DNA from: Sphingomonas sp. SORGH_AS_0950
GTDB taxonomy: Bacteria; Pseudomonadota; Alphaproteobacteria; Sphingomonadales; Sphingomonadaceae
Reading direction: 5' to 3'
Length of the DNA stretch: 64,000 bases
Assembly: GCF_030818415.1 (NCBI RefSeq)
Contig: NZ_JAUTAE010000001.1
Coordinates: 2,382,001 to 2,446,000, forward strand
Each line of letters opens with the position of its first letter. The first letter of the stretch is position 1. The position numbers were made by a program, and so were the translations under genes. Shown piece after piece: positions 19,697-28,614 of this stretch. The notes beneath the pieces were generated by a model. That model saw only the letters and a program-made list of their open reading frames with translations. It was not told the DNA's origin and did not search any database.

Positions 19697-20875
19697 ATGG
19701 GAATGCTCGCGCTCGATATCGCCAGTCTGCAGGTCGTGGGGGCGTTCAGCAATCTGCTGTCCGGGGCGATCCATCTGATTCCCGGCGTGACCGGGTCCGA
19801 ACGCCGCAAATGGGCGCTGTACTGGGGCAGCGGCAAGCTGCTGATCGGGGCGTCCAACGTGCTGATCCTGGCGATCGGCAACGGCAATACCGCGTTCTTC
19901 GAGCGGCTTCTCAACATCGTGATGATGATCGGCCTGTGCCTGAGCCTGCACAGCGTCGCGGTGTTCGGCGAACGCGCCGTACCGCGCCTGCTGGTCGCGA
20001 TACTCGCCGCGCTGATGCTGGCCGCGGTCGCGCTGACGATCGGCGATGCCGAGGAATTCCGCTGGACCTTCGTCACGCTCGGGCTGACGCGCGGCCTGAG
20101 CTATCTGGGAATCATGGCGCTGGCGATCGGCATCGCGCGGCGCGAGCGGTTGCGGACCGGATGGATCATGGCCACCCTGTTCGCCGCGGTCGCGCCGATC
20201 TTCCTGCTGCGTGCGGGCACGTTGATGGTCACGCTGATCGTGCCGTCCTGGTCGATCGAGGGCCAGCTGGTCGAGGAATGGATGATCGGCGTCGGGCTGA
20301 TCCTGCTGACGCTTACCCATTTCTCGCTGCTGCTGATGGAATCGGAACGGACCCAGGCCCTGTTGCGCGAGCAGGCCAGCCGCGACAGCCTGACCGGCGC
20401 GCGCAACCGGTTCGCATTGGGCCGGATTGAGGCGGGGTTGCAGGGCCCCTGCGCGCTGGCGCTGATCGACATCGATCATTTCAAGGCGCTCAACGACGGA
20501 CAGGGGCATGCCACGGGCGACGCGGTGCTGCGCCTGCTCGCCGATCTGGCGCAGCGCGAGCTGGGCGAGCGGGGCATGGTGATCCGGCTCGGCGGGGACG
20601 AGTTCGCCTGTATCCTGCCGGGGGCCTCGCAGGCGGCGGCGCAATCCCTCGCCGCGCGGCTGTCGGCCCGGTTCGACCGGGCGGTGGCGGCGACCGTCGA
20701 CGGGCCGCTCTACCCCTCGCTCAGCATCGGGGTGGTCGCAGGCGTGGTCGACCGCGACCTGGACCGGCTGATGGCCGAAGCGGACCGCGCGATGTACGCC
20801 GTCAAGCGCGCCCGCCATCCTGCCCACCATTCCGCCCGCCAGCCCGAATGCCGGCGGATGGCGGCGGCGGGCTGA
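19697..20875 (+). CDS. Membrane-bound diguanylate cyclase (GGDEF)
   Basis: 392 residues. Residues 1-215 form an integral-membrane sensor of about six or seven helices, followed by the linker MESERTQALLREQASRDSLTGARNRFAL. The GGDEF domain contains the intact GGDEF motif at 299-303 and DIDHFKALND near 257, so cyclic-di-GMP synthesis is expected. The RxxD product-inhibition site that normally lies just before GGDEF is absent (GERGMVIRLGGDEF), so feedback control by that site is not expected. ATG codons at 19697 and 19703 are both possible starts. Signal unknown. Confidence 0.88.
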   Translation: MGMLALDIASLQVVGAFSNLLSGAIHLIPGVTGSERRKWALYWGSGKLLIGASNVLILAIGNGNTAFFERLLNIVMMIGLCLSLHSVAVFGERAVPRLLVAILAALMLAAVALTIGDAEEFRWTFVTLGLTRGLSYLGIMALAIGIARRERLRTGWIMATLFAAVAPIFLLRAGTLMVTLIVPSWSIEGQLVEEWMIGVGLILLTLTHFSLLLMESERTQALLREQASRDSLTGARNRFALGRIEAGLQGPCALALIDIDHFKALNDGQGHATGDAVLRLLADLAQRELGERGMVIRLGGDEFACILPGASQAAAQSLAARLSARFDRAVAATVDGPLYPSLSIGVVAGVVDRDLDRLMAEADRAMYAVKRARHPAHHSARQPECRRMAAAG

Positions 20876-20897
20876 TCGATCCGCCGCCGCCAAGACA

Positions 20898-22109
20898 TCA
20901 CACCGCCTTGGCCGAACCCGGCGTGTTGACGCCCATGGATTGCAGATAGCGCTTGATATTGCGCGCCGCCTGGCGAAGCCGCTGCTCGTTCTCGACCATG
21001 GCGATGCGCACGAAGCCTTCGCCATTCTCGCCATAACCGACGCCCGGCGCGACCGCGACCTTGGCCTCGGTCAGCAGCTGCTTGGAGAATTCCAGGCTGC
21101 CCAGATGCGCGAGCGCCGGGGGCAGCGGGGCCCAGGCGAACATCGAGGCGCGGGGAGAAGGAATGTCCCAGCCTGCGCGGCCGAAGCTCTCGACCATCAC
21201 GTCGCGGCGCTTGTGATAGAGCTGGCGGTTCTTCTCGACGATATCCTGCGGCCCGTTGAGCGCCGCGCAGGCCGCCGCCTGGATCGGCGTGAAGGCGCCG
21301 TAGTCGAGATAGGACTTCACCCGCGTCATCGCCGCGATCAGCTTGCGGTTGCCGACCGCGAAACCGATTCGCCAGCCCGCCATCGAATAGGTCTTGGACA
21401 GCGAGGTGAACTCGACCGCGACGTCCTTGCCGCCCTTGACCTGAAGGATCGACGGCGTCGGATTGCCGTCATAGTAAAGCTCGGAATAGGCCAGGTCGCT
21501 CAGCACCCACAGCTCGTGCTTCTTCGCGAACGCCACGAGGCGCTCGTAAAAGGCCAGGTCCACCGTCTCGGCGGTCGGGTTGGACGGATAGTTCACGACC
21601 AGCACCGAGGGACGCGGCACGGTGAAGTGCATCGCGCGCTCGAGGCTCTCGAAATAGGCTTCGTCGGGCGTGGTCGGCACCGCGCGGATCGTCGCGCCCG
21701 CGATGATGAAGCCGAAGGTGTGGATCGGATAGGAGGGATTGGGCGCCAGGATCACGTCGCCCGGCGCGGTGATTGCGGTCGCCAGCGACGCCAGCCCTTC
21801 CTTCGAGCCCATGGTCACGACCACCTCGGTCTCGGGATCGAGATCGACGCCGAAGCGGCGACCATAATAGTTCGCCTGGGCACGGCGCAGGCCGGGAATC
21901 CCCTTGGACTGGGAATAGCCGTGCGCGTCGGGCTTCTTGGCGACCTCGACCAGCTTGTCGAGGACATGGTCGGGCGGCGGCAGGTCGGGGTTGCCCATGC
22001 CCAGGTCGATAATGTCCTCGCCGCCCGCGCGCGCCGCGGCCCGCATCGCGTTGACTTCGGCGATGACATAGGGCGGCAGGCGCTTGATGCGGTAGAACTC
22101 TTCGGACAT
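20898..22109 (-). CDS. Class I/II aminotransferase of the AlaC / LL-diaminopimelate aminotransferase type
   Basis: 403-residue PLP enzyme. Landmarks: DLGMGNPDLPPP near residue 35, HGYSQSKGIPGLRRA near 63, the NYPSNPTA loop near 173, DLAYSELYYDG near 205 and the PLP lysine K239 in SLSKTYSMAGWRIGFAVG. Proteins of this branch are labelled either glutamate-pyruvate aminotransferase (AlaC) or LL-diaminopimelate aminotransferase; sequence alone does not decide. The start is the ATG at 22109, preceded by AGAGGGA. Divergent from phaC across 120 bases. Confidence 0.88.
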   Translation of the reverse strand: MSEEFYRIKRLPPYVIAEVNAMRAAARAGGEDIIDLGMGNPDLPPPDHVLDKLVEVAKKPDAHGYSQSKGIPGLRRAQANYYGRRFGVDLDPETEVVVTMGSKEGLASLATAITAPGDVILAPNPSYPIHTFGFIIAGATIRAVPTTPDEAYFESLERAMHFTVPRPSVLVVNYPSNPTAETVDLAFYERLVAFAKKHELWVLSDLAYSELYYDGNPTPSILQVKGGKDVAVEFTSLSKTYSMAGWRIGFAVGNRKLIAAMTRVKSYLDYGAFTPIQAAACAALNGPQDIVEKNRQLYHKRRDVMVESFGRAGWDIPSPRASMFAWAPLPPALAHLGSLEFSKQLLTEAKVAVAPGVGYGENGEGFVRIAMVENEQRLRQAARNIKRYLQSMGVNTPGSAKAV

Positions 22110-22229
22110 GGGTCCCTCTGTGTAACGATTTGGGACCCGGACCTTAGCGTCTTTCGTTTCCCGACGCGACCCGACATGACGGCGCAATATCCTGACGCTA
22201 AGACGGGGTCATACGAACGAGAGGATGCG

Positions 22230-23945
22230 ATGACGGCCCGCCCCGCGACAGCCCCCACCCTTCCCACGCTGGAGGAGTTGCAACACTGGACCTGGGTGAT
22301 GGGCCGGGCGCAGCAGATGATGATGGAGGCCGCTCTCTCGCCCCCCCCGCAGGGGGTGCCGGTGGTGCCCGGCTTCAACGATCCCGCGACGATGGGCCGG
22401 GTGCGCGACTTCTGGTCCGATTCGATGAAGCTGTGGCAGCGATTCGTCGACCCCGCCGCCGAGCCGAGCGTCGCCCCCAGGCCCGACCGCCGGTTCAAGG
22501 CCGAGCAATGGCAATCGCCGCTCTTCGACTGGATCCGGCAAAGCTATCAGGTCATCTCCGACCATATGCTGCGCGGCGTCGATGCGATCGAGGGCGTCGA
22601 GCCGAAGCAGAAGGAGCAGATCCGCTTCGCCGCGCAAGGGTTCATCGACGCGATGAGCCCGACCAACTTTCCCGCGACCAATCCGGAGGTGCTCGACAAG
22701 ATAGTCGAGACGCGCGGCGAGAATCTGCTGAAGGGCCTGCAGAACATGCTCGCCGATCTGGGGCGCGGGCAGCTGACCCATAGCGACGCGCGGGCGTTCG
22801 AGGTCGGGCGCAATCTCGCCGCGACGCCGGGCAAGGTGGTGAAGCGGACCCCGCTCTACGAACTGATCCAGTACGCCCCCACCACCGACCGGGTGGCGGC
22901 GGTGCCGATCCTGATCTTTCCGCCCTGGATCAACCGCTTCTACATCCTCGACCTCGCGCCCGAGAAGAGTCTGATCAAATGGCTGGTCGACCAGGGGTTC
23001 AGCGTCTTCATGGTGTCGTGGAAATCGGCCGACGCGACGATGAAGGACGTGATCTGGGACGATTACGTCACCGCCCAGGTCGATGCGATCGACACGGTGC
23101 GCGATCTGCTGGACGTCGAGTCGGTCCACACGGTCGGCTATTGCGTGGCGGGCACGACGCTGGCTGCGACGCTCGCCTGGCTCGCCGCCAGGGGCGAGGC
23201 GGAGAAGGTCGCCAGCGCCACCTTCTTCACCGCGCAGGTCGATTTCTCGAAGGCGGGCGAGCTGCTCCACTTCGTCGATGACGAGCAGCTGAAGCTGATC
23301 GGCACGCTGTCGCCCGAGGGGTATCTGGACGGGCGCTATCTGGCGATGACGTTCAACCTGCTGCGCGGGCGCGACCTGATCTGGAACTACGTCACCAACA
23401 ACTATCTGCTGGGGCGCGATTATGTGCCGTTCGACCTGCTCCACTGGAATGGCGACGTCACCAACCTGCCCGCCAAATGGCATCTGAGCTATCTGACCGA
23501 CCTGTACCGCGACAATCTGCTGGTGAAGCCCGGCGCGATGGCGGTGGCGGGGGTGCCGCTCGACCTGAGCCGGGTCACGACCCCCGCCTATGTCCAGGCG
23601 GGGCGCGAGGATCATATCGCCCCGCCCGAAAGCGTGTGGAAGATCACCGACGCCTTTGCCGGCCCCTTGCGCTTCGTGCTCGCCGGGTCGGGGCATATCG
23701 CAGGCGTGGTCAACCCGCCGGCGGCGGGCAAATATCAATATTGGACCAACGACCAGCCCGCCGCGACGCTCGCCGAGTTCGTGGCGGGGGCCCGCGAGAC
23801 CAAGGGGAGCTGGTGGCCGGACTGGGCCGGATGGCTGCGCGAGCGCGACTCGGCGACGGTCGATGCCACCGGCGCGCGCATACCCGGCCAAGGCCCCCTG
23901 CCCGCACTGGACGACGCACCGGGACGCTACGTCCGACAGCGCTAA
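22230..23945 (+). CDS. phaC: Class I poly(3-hydroxyalkanoate) synthase
   Basis: 571 residues. Polymerises 3-hydroxyacyl-CoA into PHA storage granules. The catalytic triad can be placed: C305 in the lipase-box variant GYCVAGT, D461 in GREDHIAP and H489 in GSGHIAG. The N-terminal domain (SDSMKLWQRF, RFKAEQWQ) and PPWINRFYILDL are typical of class I enzymes. The frame is open far upstream, but that part lies antisense to the divergent aminotransferase; the ATG at 22230 has GAGAGG upstream. An 8-C run at 22341-22348 lies inside the gene and would be prone to sequencing slips, but the frame is intact. A phasin gene follows after 81 bases. Confidence 0.95.
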   Translation: MTARPATAPTLPTLEELQHWTWVMGRAQQMMMEAALSPPPQGVPVVPGFNDPATMGRVRDFWSDSMKLWQRFVDPAAEPSVAPRPDRRFKAEQWQSPLFDWIRQSYQVISDHMLRGVDAIEGVEPKQKEQIRFAAQGFIDAMSPTNFPATNPEVLDKIVETRGENLLKGLQNMLADLGRGQLTHSDARAFEVGRNLAATPGKVVKRTPLYELIQYAPTTDRVAAVPILIFPPWINRFYILDLAPEKSLIKWLVDQGFSVFMVSWKSADATMKDVIWDDYVTAQVDAIDTVRDLLDVESVHTVGYCVAGTTLAATLAWLAARGEAEKVASATFFTAQVDFSKAGELLHFVDDEQLKLIGTLSPEGYLDGRYLAMTFNLLRGRDLIWNYVTNNYLLGRDYVPFDLLHWNGDVTNLPAKWHLSYLTDLYRDNLLVKPGAMAVAGVPLDLSRVTTPAYVQAGREDHIAPPESVWKITDAFAGPLRFVLAGSGHIAGVVNPPAAGKYQYWTNDQPAATLAEFVAGARETKGSWWPDWAGWLRERDSATVDATGARIPGQGPLPALDDAPGRYVRQR

Positions 23946-23951
23946 AATCGA

Positions 23952-24014
23952 TTGCTGCGCTGCACAAAGGCTGTTGATAACTTCGGTCGAAACCATTATT
24001 GTGCAGCGCAGCAA
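23952..24014 (+). promoter_or_regulatory. Phasin gene promoter framed by a 16-bp inverted repeat (PhaR-like operator)
   Basis: TTGCTGCGCTGCACAA at 23952-23967 and its exact reverse complement at 23999-24014 enclose a sigma-70-like promoter: TTGATA at 23974-23979, a 17-base spacer, and TATTGT at 23997-24002. The downstream copy overlaps the -10 box and the likely transcription start. PhaR repressors of PHA-producing alphaproteobacteria are known to bind TGC-rich sites near phasin genes, so this is a plausible PhaR operator (inference). The upstream copy begins six bases after the phaC stop codon. Confidence 0.75.
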
Positions 24015-24026
24015 ATCGGGAGAGTG

Positions 24027-24842
24027 GTGTTGGATAAAAGCAAGCCGACCGTTCCCGCCGCCAAGGCGGCGGCAAAGCCGCGTCGCACGACCAAGCCGGT
24101 CGCGGCCAAGACACTGCCCGGCCTTCCCTCCGACACCGCTGTCGACGCCCCCGCCGCCAAGCCGGTGGTCGCCGCCCCCAAGGTCGCGGTTCGGGCGCCC
24201 AAGGCTCCGACGGTCGCCCAGGCGCCCGAGCCTGTTCCGGTGACGCCCGAACCGGCGCCCGCAGCGGTCGCGCTCGAGGCTCCGGCCGAAGCGCCCGCCC
24301 CCGCCCCGGCGGAGCCCGCGCCCGACGCCGCGCCGACCGCTTCTGTTTCTTCCCCGACCGCCGCGGTTTCGGCGGACTCAAAGCCCAAGGAAATCATCAT
24401 GGACGCCACGAGCACCATCGAAAACGCGACTGCCAAGACCCAGGCGATGTTCGGCGACGCCCAGGCCCGCACCCAGGCCACCGTGGAGAAGAGCGCCAAG
24501 CTGTTCGAGGACATGGTCGCCTTCAACAAGGGCAATCTGGAAGCGGTCGTCGAATCGTCGAAGATCGCCGCCAAGGGCGCCGAGACGCTGGGCCAGGGCG
24601 CGGCCGACTATGCCAAGCGCGCGTTCGAGACCGCGACCCAGACGCTGCAGACGCTGTCGTCGGTCAAGTCGCCGACCGAGTTCATGAAGCTTCAGTCGGA
24701 CTTCGCCCGCTCGTCCTTCGACTCGCTGGTCGCCGAGACCTCGCGCTCGACCGAGCACATGATCAAGCTGGCCGGCGAGATCGCCCAGCCGCTGAGCAAC
24801 CGCTTCGCGGTCGCCGCCGAGAAGATGAAGACCGTCGCGTAA
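24027..24842 (+). CDS. phaP: Phasin family protein with long Ala/Pro-rich N-terminal extension
   Basis: Granule-coating protein, 271 residues from a GTG at 24027 (GTG 24024 or TTG 24030 are also possible; GGGAGA lies just upstream). Residues 1-124 are low-complexity Ala/Pro/Lys (AAKAAAKPRRTTKP and similar). Residues 125-271 are a canonical amphipathic phasin (NATAKTQAMFGDAQ, EDMVAFNKGNLEAVVESSK, SVKSPTEFMKLQSDFARSSFD). An internal ATG at 24399 begins exactly at the phasin domain and has an AAGGAA ribosome-binding site seven bases before it, so a 147-residue short form of ordinary phasin length may also be made. Controlled by the promoter at 23952-24014. Follows phaC on the same strand. Confidence 0.88.
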   Translation: MLDKSKPTVPAAKAAAKPRRTTKPVAAKTLPGLPSDTAVDAPAAKPVVAAPKVAVRAPKAPTVAQAPEPVPVTPEPAPAAVALEAPAEAPAPAPAEPAPDAAPTASVSSPTAAVSADSKPKEIIMDATSTIENATAKTQAMFGDAQARTQATVEKSAKLFEDMVAFNKGNLEAVVESSKIAAKGAETLGQGAADYAKRAFETATQTLQTLSSVKSPTEFMKLQSDFARSSFDSLVAETSRSTEHMIKLAGEIAQPLSNRFAVAAEKMKTVA

Positions 24843-24873
24843 ACGCTGCGGTTTCCTTTGCGGAATGGAAGGG

Positions 24874-24902
24874 GGCGGTCGCTGCGGTGGCCGCCCTTTT
24901 TC
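24874..24902 (+). terminator. Intrinsic terminator after the phasin gene
   Basis: Stem GGGCGG/CCGCCC (with further partial pairing inside) followed by five T at 24898-24902, about 30 bases after the stop codon. Confidence 0.8.
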
Positions 24903-24934
24903 GTGCTGTTCGAGGCGGCATGGCCCGGGGCCTT

Positions 24935-25078
24935 CCCTCCCCCACCCCCTCCCGCCTGCGGGAGGGGCGTGCCCAGTTCGACCCATGAGCGCCTCCGCGA
25001 GCACCCGCTTCTTTGCTTATGCGGAGCGCCCGCCCCACAACGCTCCCCTCCCGCAGGCGGGAGGGGATGGGGGAGGGC
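24935..25078. repeat. Dispersed palindrome, family C
   Basis: The arms at about 24935-24967 and 25043-25078 are inverted copies built on CTCCCGCCTGCGGGAG with flanking CCTCCCCCACCCC. Together with the preceding terminator it fills the 304-base gap between the phasin and the riboflavin operon. No gene is seen here and no FMN riboswitch precedes the operon. Confidence 0.8.
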
Positions 25079-25146
25079 AACGGGTCTCACCGAGACCGCC
25101 CCGTCCCCACTGGCGTCCCAGGCCCGCAACGCCTATCTTCCCCCGC

Positions 25147-25494
25147 ATGTCGTTCTTCGGCCGCTTCTCGCCCGTCCGCGCCATTCGCGACCTGCGCCTG
25201 TTCCTGTCGCAACGGCATCCCTATGAACTCGTCTTCCTGATGATCGCGGTCGGCATCACCGGCTTCTTCATCTATGCCTTTGCGCGCGACGATTATGTGC
25301 CGGTTCCGTACAAGCCCGACATCATCTATGTCGAACAATGGCCCGCCGACCGCACCGATGTGCAGATCAAGGCGCAGCAGAAGATCGACTATGTGAAGAA
25401 GAAACAGCGGATCGCCGAGGAAAAGGCCGCCAGGGATCAGCGGCAGGCCGAGTTCAAGAAGGTCGACGACGCGCTGAACAAGTGGGGCATCTGA
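25147..25494 (+). CDS. Hypothetical membrane-anchored protein at the head of the riboflavin operon
   Basis: 115 residues, no named family recognised. A basic cytoplasmic start (FGRFSPVRAIRDLRLFLSQRHPY) leads into one membrane helix at about residues 28-48 (LVFLMIAVGITGFFIYAF). A periplasmic part follows (VPYKPDIIYVEQWPADRTD) and then a charged helical tail (KKKQRIAEEKAARDQRQAEFKKV). This single-pass topology suggests a small membrane-anchored accessory protein. Its stop codon lies inside the likely ribD start region, so it is probably co-transcribed with the riboflavin genes; no functional link is known to me. Confidence 0.82.
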   Translation: MSFFGRFSPVRAIRDLRLFLSQRHPYELVFLMIAVGITGFFIYAFARDDYVPVPYKPDIIYVEQWPADRTDVQIKAQQKIDYVKKKQRIAEEKAARDQRQAEFKKVDDALNKWGI

Positions 25495-26450
25495 CCGATC
25501 ATCGCTGGATGGGGGCGGCGCTGGCACTGGCGGATCGCGGTGTCGGACGGACCGCGCCCAATCCCAATGTCGGCTGCGTGCTGGTTCGCGACGGGCAGGT
25601 CGTCGGGCGCGGCTGGACCCAGCCGGGCGGCCGCCCCCATGCCGAGGCGATGGCGCTGGCACAGGCGGGCGCGGCCGCAAGGGGCGCGACGGCCTATGTC
25701 ACGCTGGAGCCCTGCGCGCATGTCTCGACCCGTGGCCCCGCCTGCACCGACCTGCTGATCGCCGCCGGAGTCGCGCGGATCGTGGCGGCGATGGGCGACC
25801 CCGATCCGCGCACCGACGGAATCGGCTTTGCCCGCGCCCGCGCCGCCGGGATCGCCGTCACGACGGGCGTGCGCGAGGCGGAGGCACGGGGCATGATCGC
25901 GGGCTTCCTGACCCGCCGCGCGAAACGCCGCCCCTTCGTCACGCTCAAGCTCGCCACCTCGCTCGATGGCCGGATCGCCCGCCCCGATGGCGAGAGCCGC
26001 TGGATCACCGGGCCGCAGGCGCGTGCGCATACCCATCTGGAACGCAGCCGCCATGAGGCGATCCTGGTCGGGCGCGGCACGCTGGAGGCCGATTCGCCCC
26101 GGCTCGACGTCCGCCTGCCCGGCCTGGAGCCGCGCAGTCCGCGCCGCATCCTGTTGTCGCGCACGCCCGCGCCGGGTTGGGAGACCATCCCCTCCCCCCA
26201 TGCCATCGCCGGTCTGGCGGGTGTCGACCGGCTGATGGTCGAGGGGGGCGCGCAGACCGCATCCGCCTTCCTCGCCGCCGATCTGGTCGACCGGCTGCTC
26301 CTGTACCGCGCACCGATCCTGATCGGCGAGGGCCGCGCGGCGATCGGCGCGATCGGGCTGGCCCGGCTGGCCGACGCGCATGGCCGCTGGCGCATGGCCG
26401 ACTCGCGGATGCTTGGCAGCGACCGGTTGGAGGTCTACGAGCGCGACTGA
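25482..26450 (+). CDS. ribD: Bifunctional riboflavin biosynthesis deaminase/reductase
   Basis: Second and third steps of riboflavin synthesis. The deaminase domain (about 1-145) has the zinc motifs HAEAMAL near residue 50 and [13 protein letters not shown] near 76, plus [12 protein letters not shown] near 24. The reductase domain (about 150-322) has [20 protein letters not shown] and [12 protein letters not shown]. The first ATG (25509) would remove residues before WMGAALAL that most RibD proteins keep; a GTG at 25482, overlapping the upstream gene by 13 bases, gives the expected N-terminus, so I chose it with moderate certainty. Confidence 0.93.
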   Translation: MGHLTDHRWMGAALALADRGVGRTAPNPNVGCVLVRDGQVVGRGWTQPGGRPHAEAMALAQAGAAARGATAYVTLEPCAHVSTRGPACTDLLIAAGVARIVAAMGDPDPRTDGIGFARARAAGIAVTTGVREAEARGMIAGFLTRRAKRRPFVTLKLATSLDGRIARPDGESRWITGPQARAHTHLERSRHEAILVGRGTLEADSPRLDVRLPGLEPRSPRRILLSRTPAPGWETIPSPHAIAGLAGVDRLMVEGGAQTASAFLAADLVDRLLLYRAPILIGEGRAAIGAIGLARLADAHGRWRMADSRMLGSDRLEVYERD

Positions 26451-26451
26451 T

Positions 26452-27054
26452 ATGTTTACCGGGATCGTCACCGACATCGGCTCCGTCACCGCCGTCGAGG
26501 CGCGCGGCGACACGCGAGTCGTCATCGCCACCGCCTATGATACGGCGACCATCGACCTGGGCGCGTCGATCGCCTGTTCGGGCGTCTGCCTGACCGTGGT
26601 CGAGAAGGGCCCCGACTGGTTCGCGGTCGACGTCTCGGCCGAGACGATCGGGCGCACCGCCGACCAGTGGACGCGCGGCCGGCGGCTGAACCTGGAACGC
26701 GCGATGAAACTGGGCGACGAACTGGGCGGCCATATCGTCACCGGCCATGTCGACGGCGTGGGCACCGTGGTATCGGTGGCGGAGGAAGGCGGATCGCACC
26801 GCGTCTTCGTGACCGTTCCGTCCGACCTCGCCCCCTTCATGGCGACCAAGGGATCGGTGACGGTCGACGGCGTCTCGCTGACCGTCAACAGTGTCGAGGA
26901 CGGCTCCGACGGCACGGTCATCGGCCTGAACATCATCCCGCACACCGCCGCCGTCACCACCCTGGGCGGCATCGCCGAAGGCCAGCGCGTCAATATCGAG
27001 ATCGACGTGCTCGCCCGTTACCTGCAGCGCATGGAGCATTATCGTGGCCGCTGA
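26452..27054 (+). CDS. ribE: Riboflavin synthase alpha chain
   Basis: 200 residues. Dismutates two lumazine molecules to riboflavin. The two lumazine-binding beta-barrels are visible: residues 1-95 ([20 protein letters not shown]) and 96-195 ([31 protein letters not shown]). It starts two bases after the ribD stop and its end overlaps the next gene by 11 bases. Sometimes named ribC in other bacteria. Confidence 0.96.
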   Translation: MFTGIVTDIGSVTAVEARGDTRVVIATAYDTATIDLGASIACSGVCLTVVEKGPDWFAVDVSAETIGRTADQWTRGRRLNLERAMKLGDELGGHIVTGHVDGVGTVVSVAEEGGSHRVFVTVPSDLAPFMATKGSVTVDGVSLTVNSVEDGSDGTVIGLNIIPHTAAVTTLGGIAEGQRVNIEIDVLARYLQRMEHYRGR

Positions 27055-28195
27055 TCCCGACGCCTTGGCCGGTCTGCGGCGTGGGTTCCTCTCCAGCCCC
27101 GAAGAGATCATCGACGAGGCGCGCAACGGCCGGATGTTCATCCTGGTCGATGACGAGGACCGCGAGAATGAAGGCGATCTGGTCATCCCCGCGCAGATGG
27201 CGACGCCCGAGAAGGTCAACTTCATGGCGCGGCACGGGCGCGGGCTGATCTGCCTGGCGATGACGCGCGAGCGGGTCGACACGCTCGGCCTGCCGCTGAT
27301 GAGCCCCAAGAACGGGACGCGGCACGAAACCGCCTTCACCATCTCGATCGAGGCGAAGGAAGGCGTGACCACCGGCATCTCCGCCGCCGACCGCGCGCGG
27401 ACCATCGCCGTGGCGATCGACGCGAGCCAAGGCCCTGAGTCGCTGGTGACGCCGGGCCATGTCTTCCCGCTGGTCGCGCGCGACGGCGGCGTGCTGGTGC
27501 GCGCCGGGCATACCGAGGCGGCGGTCGATGTCGCGCGGCTTGCCGGGCTGAACCCCTCGGGCGTGATCTGCGAGATCATGAACGAGGACGGGACGATGGC
27601 GCGGATGGACGACCTCGTCTCCTTCGCGCAGCTCCACAACCTGAAGATCGGCACGATCCGCGACCTGATCGCCTATCGCCGTCGCTACGACCATCTGGTC
27701 GAATTGCAGTCCGAAGCCACGTTCGAGAGCGAATGGGGCGGCACCTGGACCGCGCGCGCCTATCGCAACAAGGCGACGGGCACCGAGCAGGTGGCGCTGG
27801 TCAAGGGCAAGCTCAATACCGACCAGCCCGTGCTGGTGCGGATGCACGCCCTGTCGCCCTTTGCCGATGTGTTCGGCGAGGCAGGGTCGCGCGGCGCGCT
27901 GCTCGCCAAGTCGATGCGGATGATCGCCGAGGAAGGCTCGGGCGTGATCGTCGTCATCAACCGCCCGCGCACCGACGCCTTCACCACCGCCGTCCGCCTG
28001 AAAGCGGGCGAGGAAGTGCAGATCGACATGGAGGAACTGCGCGATTACGGCGTCGGCGCGATGATCCTGGCCGAAATGGGCGTGCAGGACATGGTGCTGC
28101 TGACCAACACCCATCACACGCTGATCGGGCTCGACGGCTATGGCCTGTCGATCGTCGGCGAACGTCGCATCGCAGATTTTGAGGGAGACGCCTGA
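27044..28195 (+). CDS. ribB: 3,4-dihydroxy-2-butanone-4-phosphate synthase with degenerate GTP cyclohydrolase II-like domain
   Basis: 383 residues, RibBA architecture. Residues about 15-215 are the DHBP synthase domain with the active acidic loop [11 protein letters not shown] at 36-46, [14 protein letters not shown] near 92 and [16 protein letters not shown] near 153. Residues about 225-383 resemble GTP cyclohydrolase II, but the zinc-binding cysteine motif is gone: where the family has three cysteines, this protein reads [19 protein letters not shown] (266-284). The only cysteines are C70 and C176 in the first domain. The second activity is therefore not expected; a separate GTP cyclohydrolase II is probably encoded elsewhere. 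GTG start overlapping ribE by 11 bases. Confidence 0.93.
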   Translation: MAADPDALAGLRRGFLSSPEEIIDEARNGRMFILVDDEDRENEGDLVIPAQMATPEKVNFMARHGRGLICLAMTRERVDTLGLPLMSPKNGTRHETAFTISIEAKEGVTTGISAADRARTIAVAIDASQGPESLVTPGHVFPLVARDGGVLVRAGHTEAAVDVARLAGLNPSGVICEIMNEDGTMARMDDLVSFAQLHNLKIGTIRDLIAYRRRYDHLVELQSEATFESEWGGTWTARAYRNKATGTEQVALVKGKLNTDQPVLVRMHALSPFADVFGEAGSRGALLAKSMRMIAEEGSGVIVVINRPRTDAFTTAVRLKAGEEVQIDMEELRDYGVGAMILAEMGVQDMVLLTNTHHTLIGLDGYGLSIVGERRIADFEGDA

Positions 28196-28614
28196 TGGCG
28201 CATGTGTTGATCGTCGAGGCACGCTTCTACGAGCATCTGAACGACCTGCTCCTGTCGGGCGCGCGCGCCGCGATCGAGGAGGCTGGCCATAGCCATGAGA
28301 CGATCACCGTCCCCGGCGCGCTGGAGATTCCCGGCGCGGTGGCGATGGCGGCGGACACGGGCCGCTACGACGCCTTCGTCGCGATCGGCGTGGTGATCCG
28401 CGGCGAAACCTATCATTTCGAGATCGTGTCGAACGAGAGCGCGCGCGGCCTGATGGCGCTGACCATGGACGGGCTGCCGATCGGCAACGGCATCATCACC
28501 ACCGAGAACGAGGCGCAGGCCCTGACCCGCGCCAAGCCGACCGAAAAGAACAAGGGCGGCGAGGCGGCCAAGGCGGCGCTCGCCATGCTGGCGCTGAAGG
28601 GTCGGTTCGGGTGA
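28195..28614 (+). CDS. ribH: 6,7-dimethyl-8-ribityllumazine synthase
   Basis: 139 residues. Joins the DHBP product with the pyrimidine intermediate to form lumazine. Motifs: [15 protein letters not shown] near residue 38, [18 protein letters not shown] near 63 with the catalytic histidine, and [17 protein letters not shown] near 88. The ATG shares one base with the ribB stop. The short length and lack of an N-terminal extension are typical of alphaproteobacterial RibH. Confidence 0.96.
   Translation: MAHVLIVEARFYEHLNDLLLSGARAAIEEAGHSHETITVPGALEIPGAVAMAADTGRYDAFVAIGVVIRGETYHFEIVSNESARGLMALTMDGLPIGNGIITTENEAQALTRAKPTEKNKGGEAAKAALAMLALKGRFG

Noticed and set aside
20940..22229. 430-residue N-terminal extension of phaC
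   Set aside because: Lies entirely antisense to the AlaC/DapL-type aminotransferase; phaC homology begins at the ATG at 22230, which has a ribosome-binding site.
22209..24014. 601-residue minus-strand open frame
   Set aside because: Antisense to phaC, whose catalytic triad is intact.
24935..25078. CRISPR-like spaced repeats
   Set aside because: Only two inverted arms, no direct repeats with regular spacers, and no cas genes in the window.
25079..25481. Possible FMN riboswitch before the riboflavin genes
   Set aside because: None of the conserved RFN-element segments can be found; the gap holds a family C palindrome and the gene of a small membrane protein.
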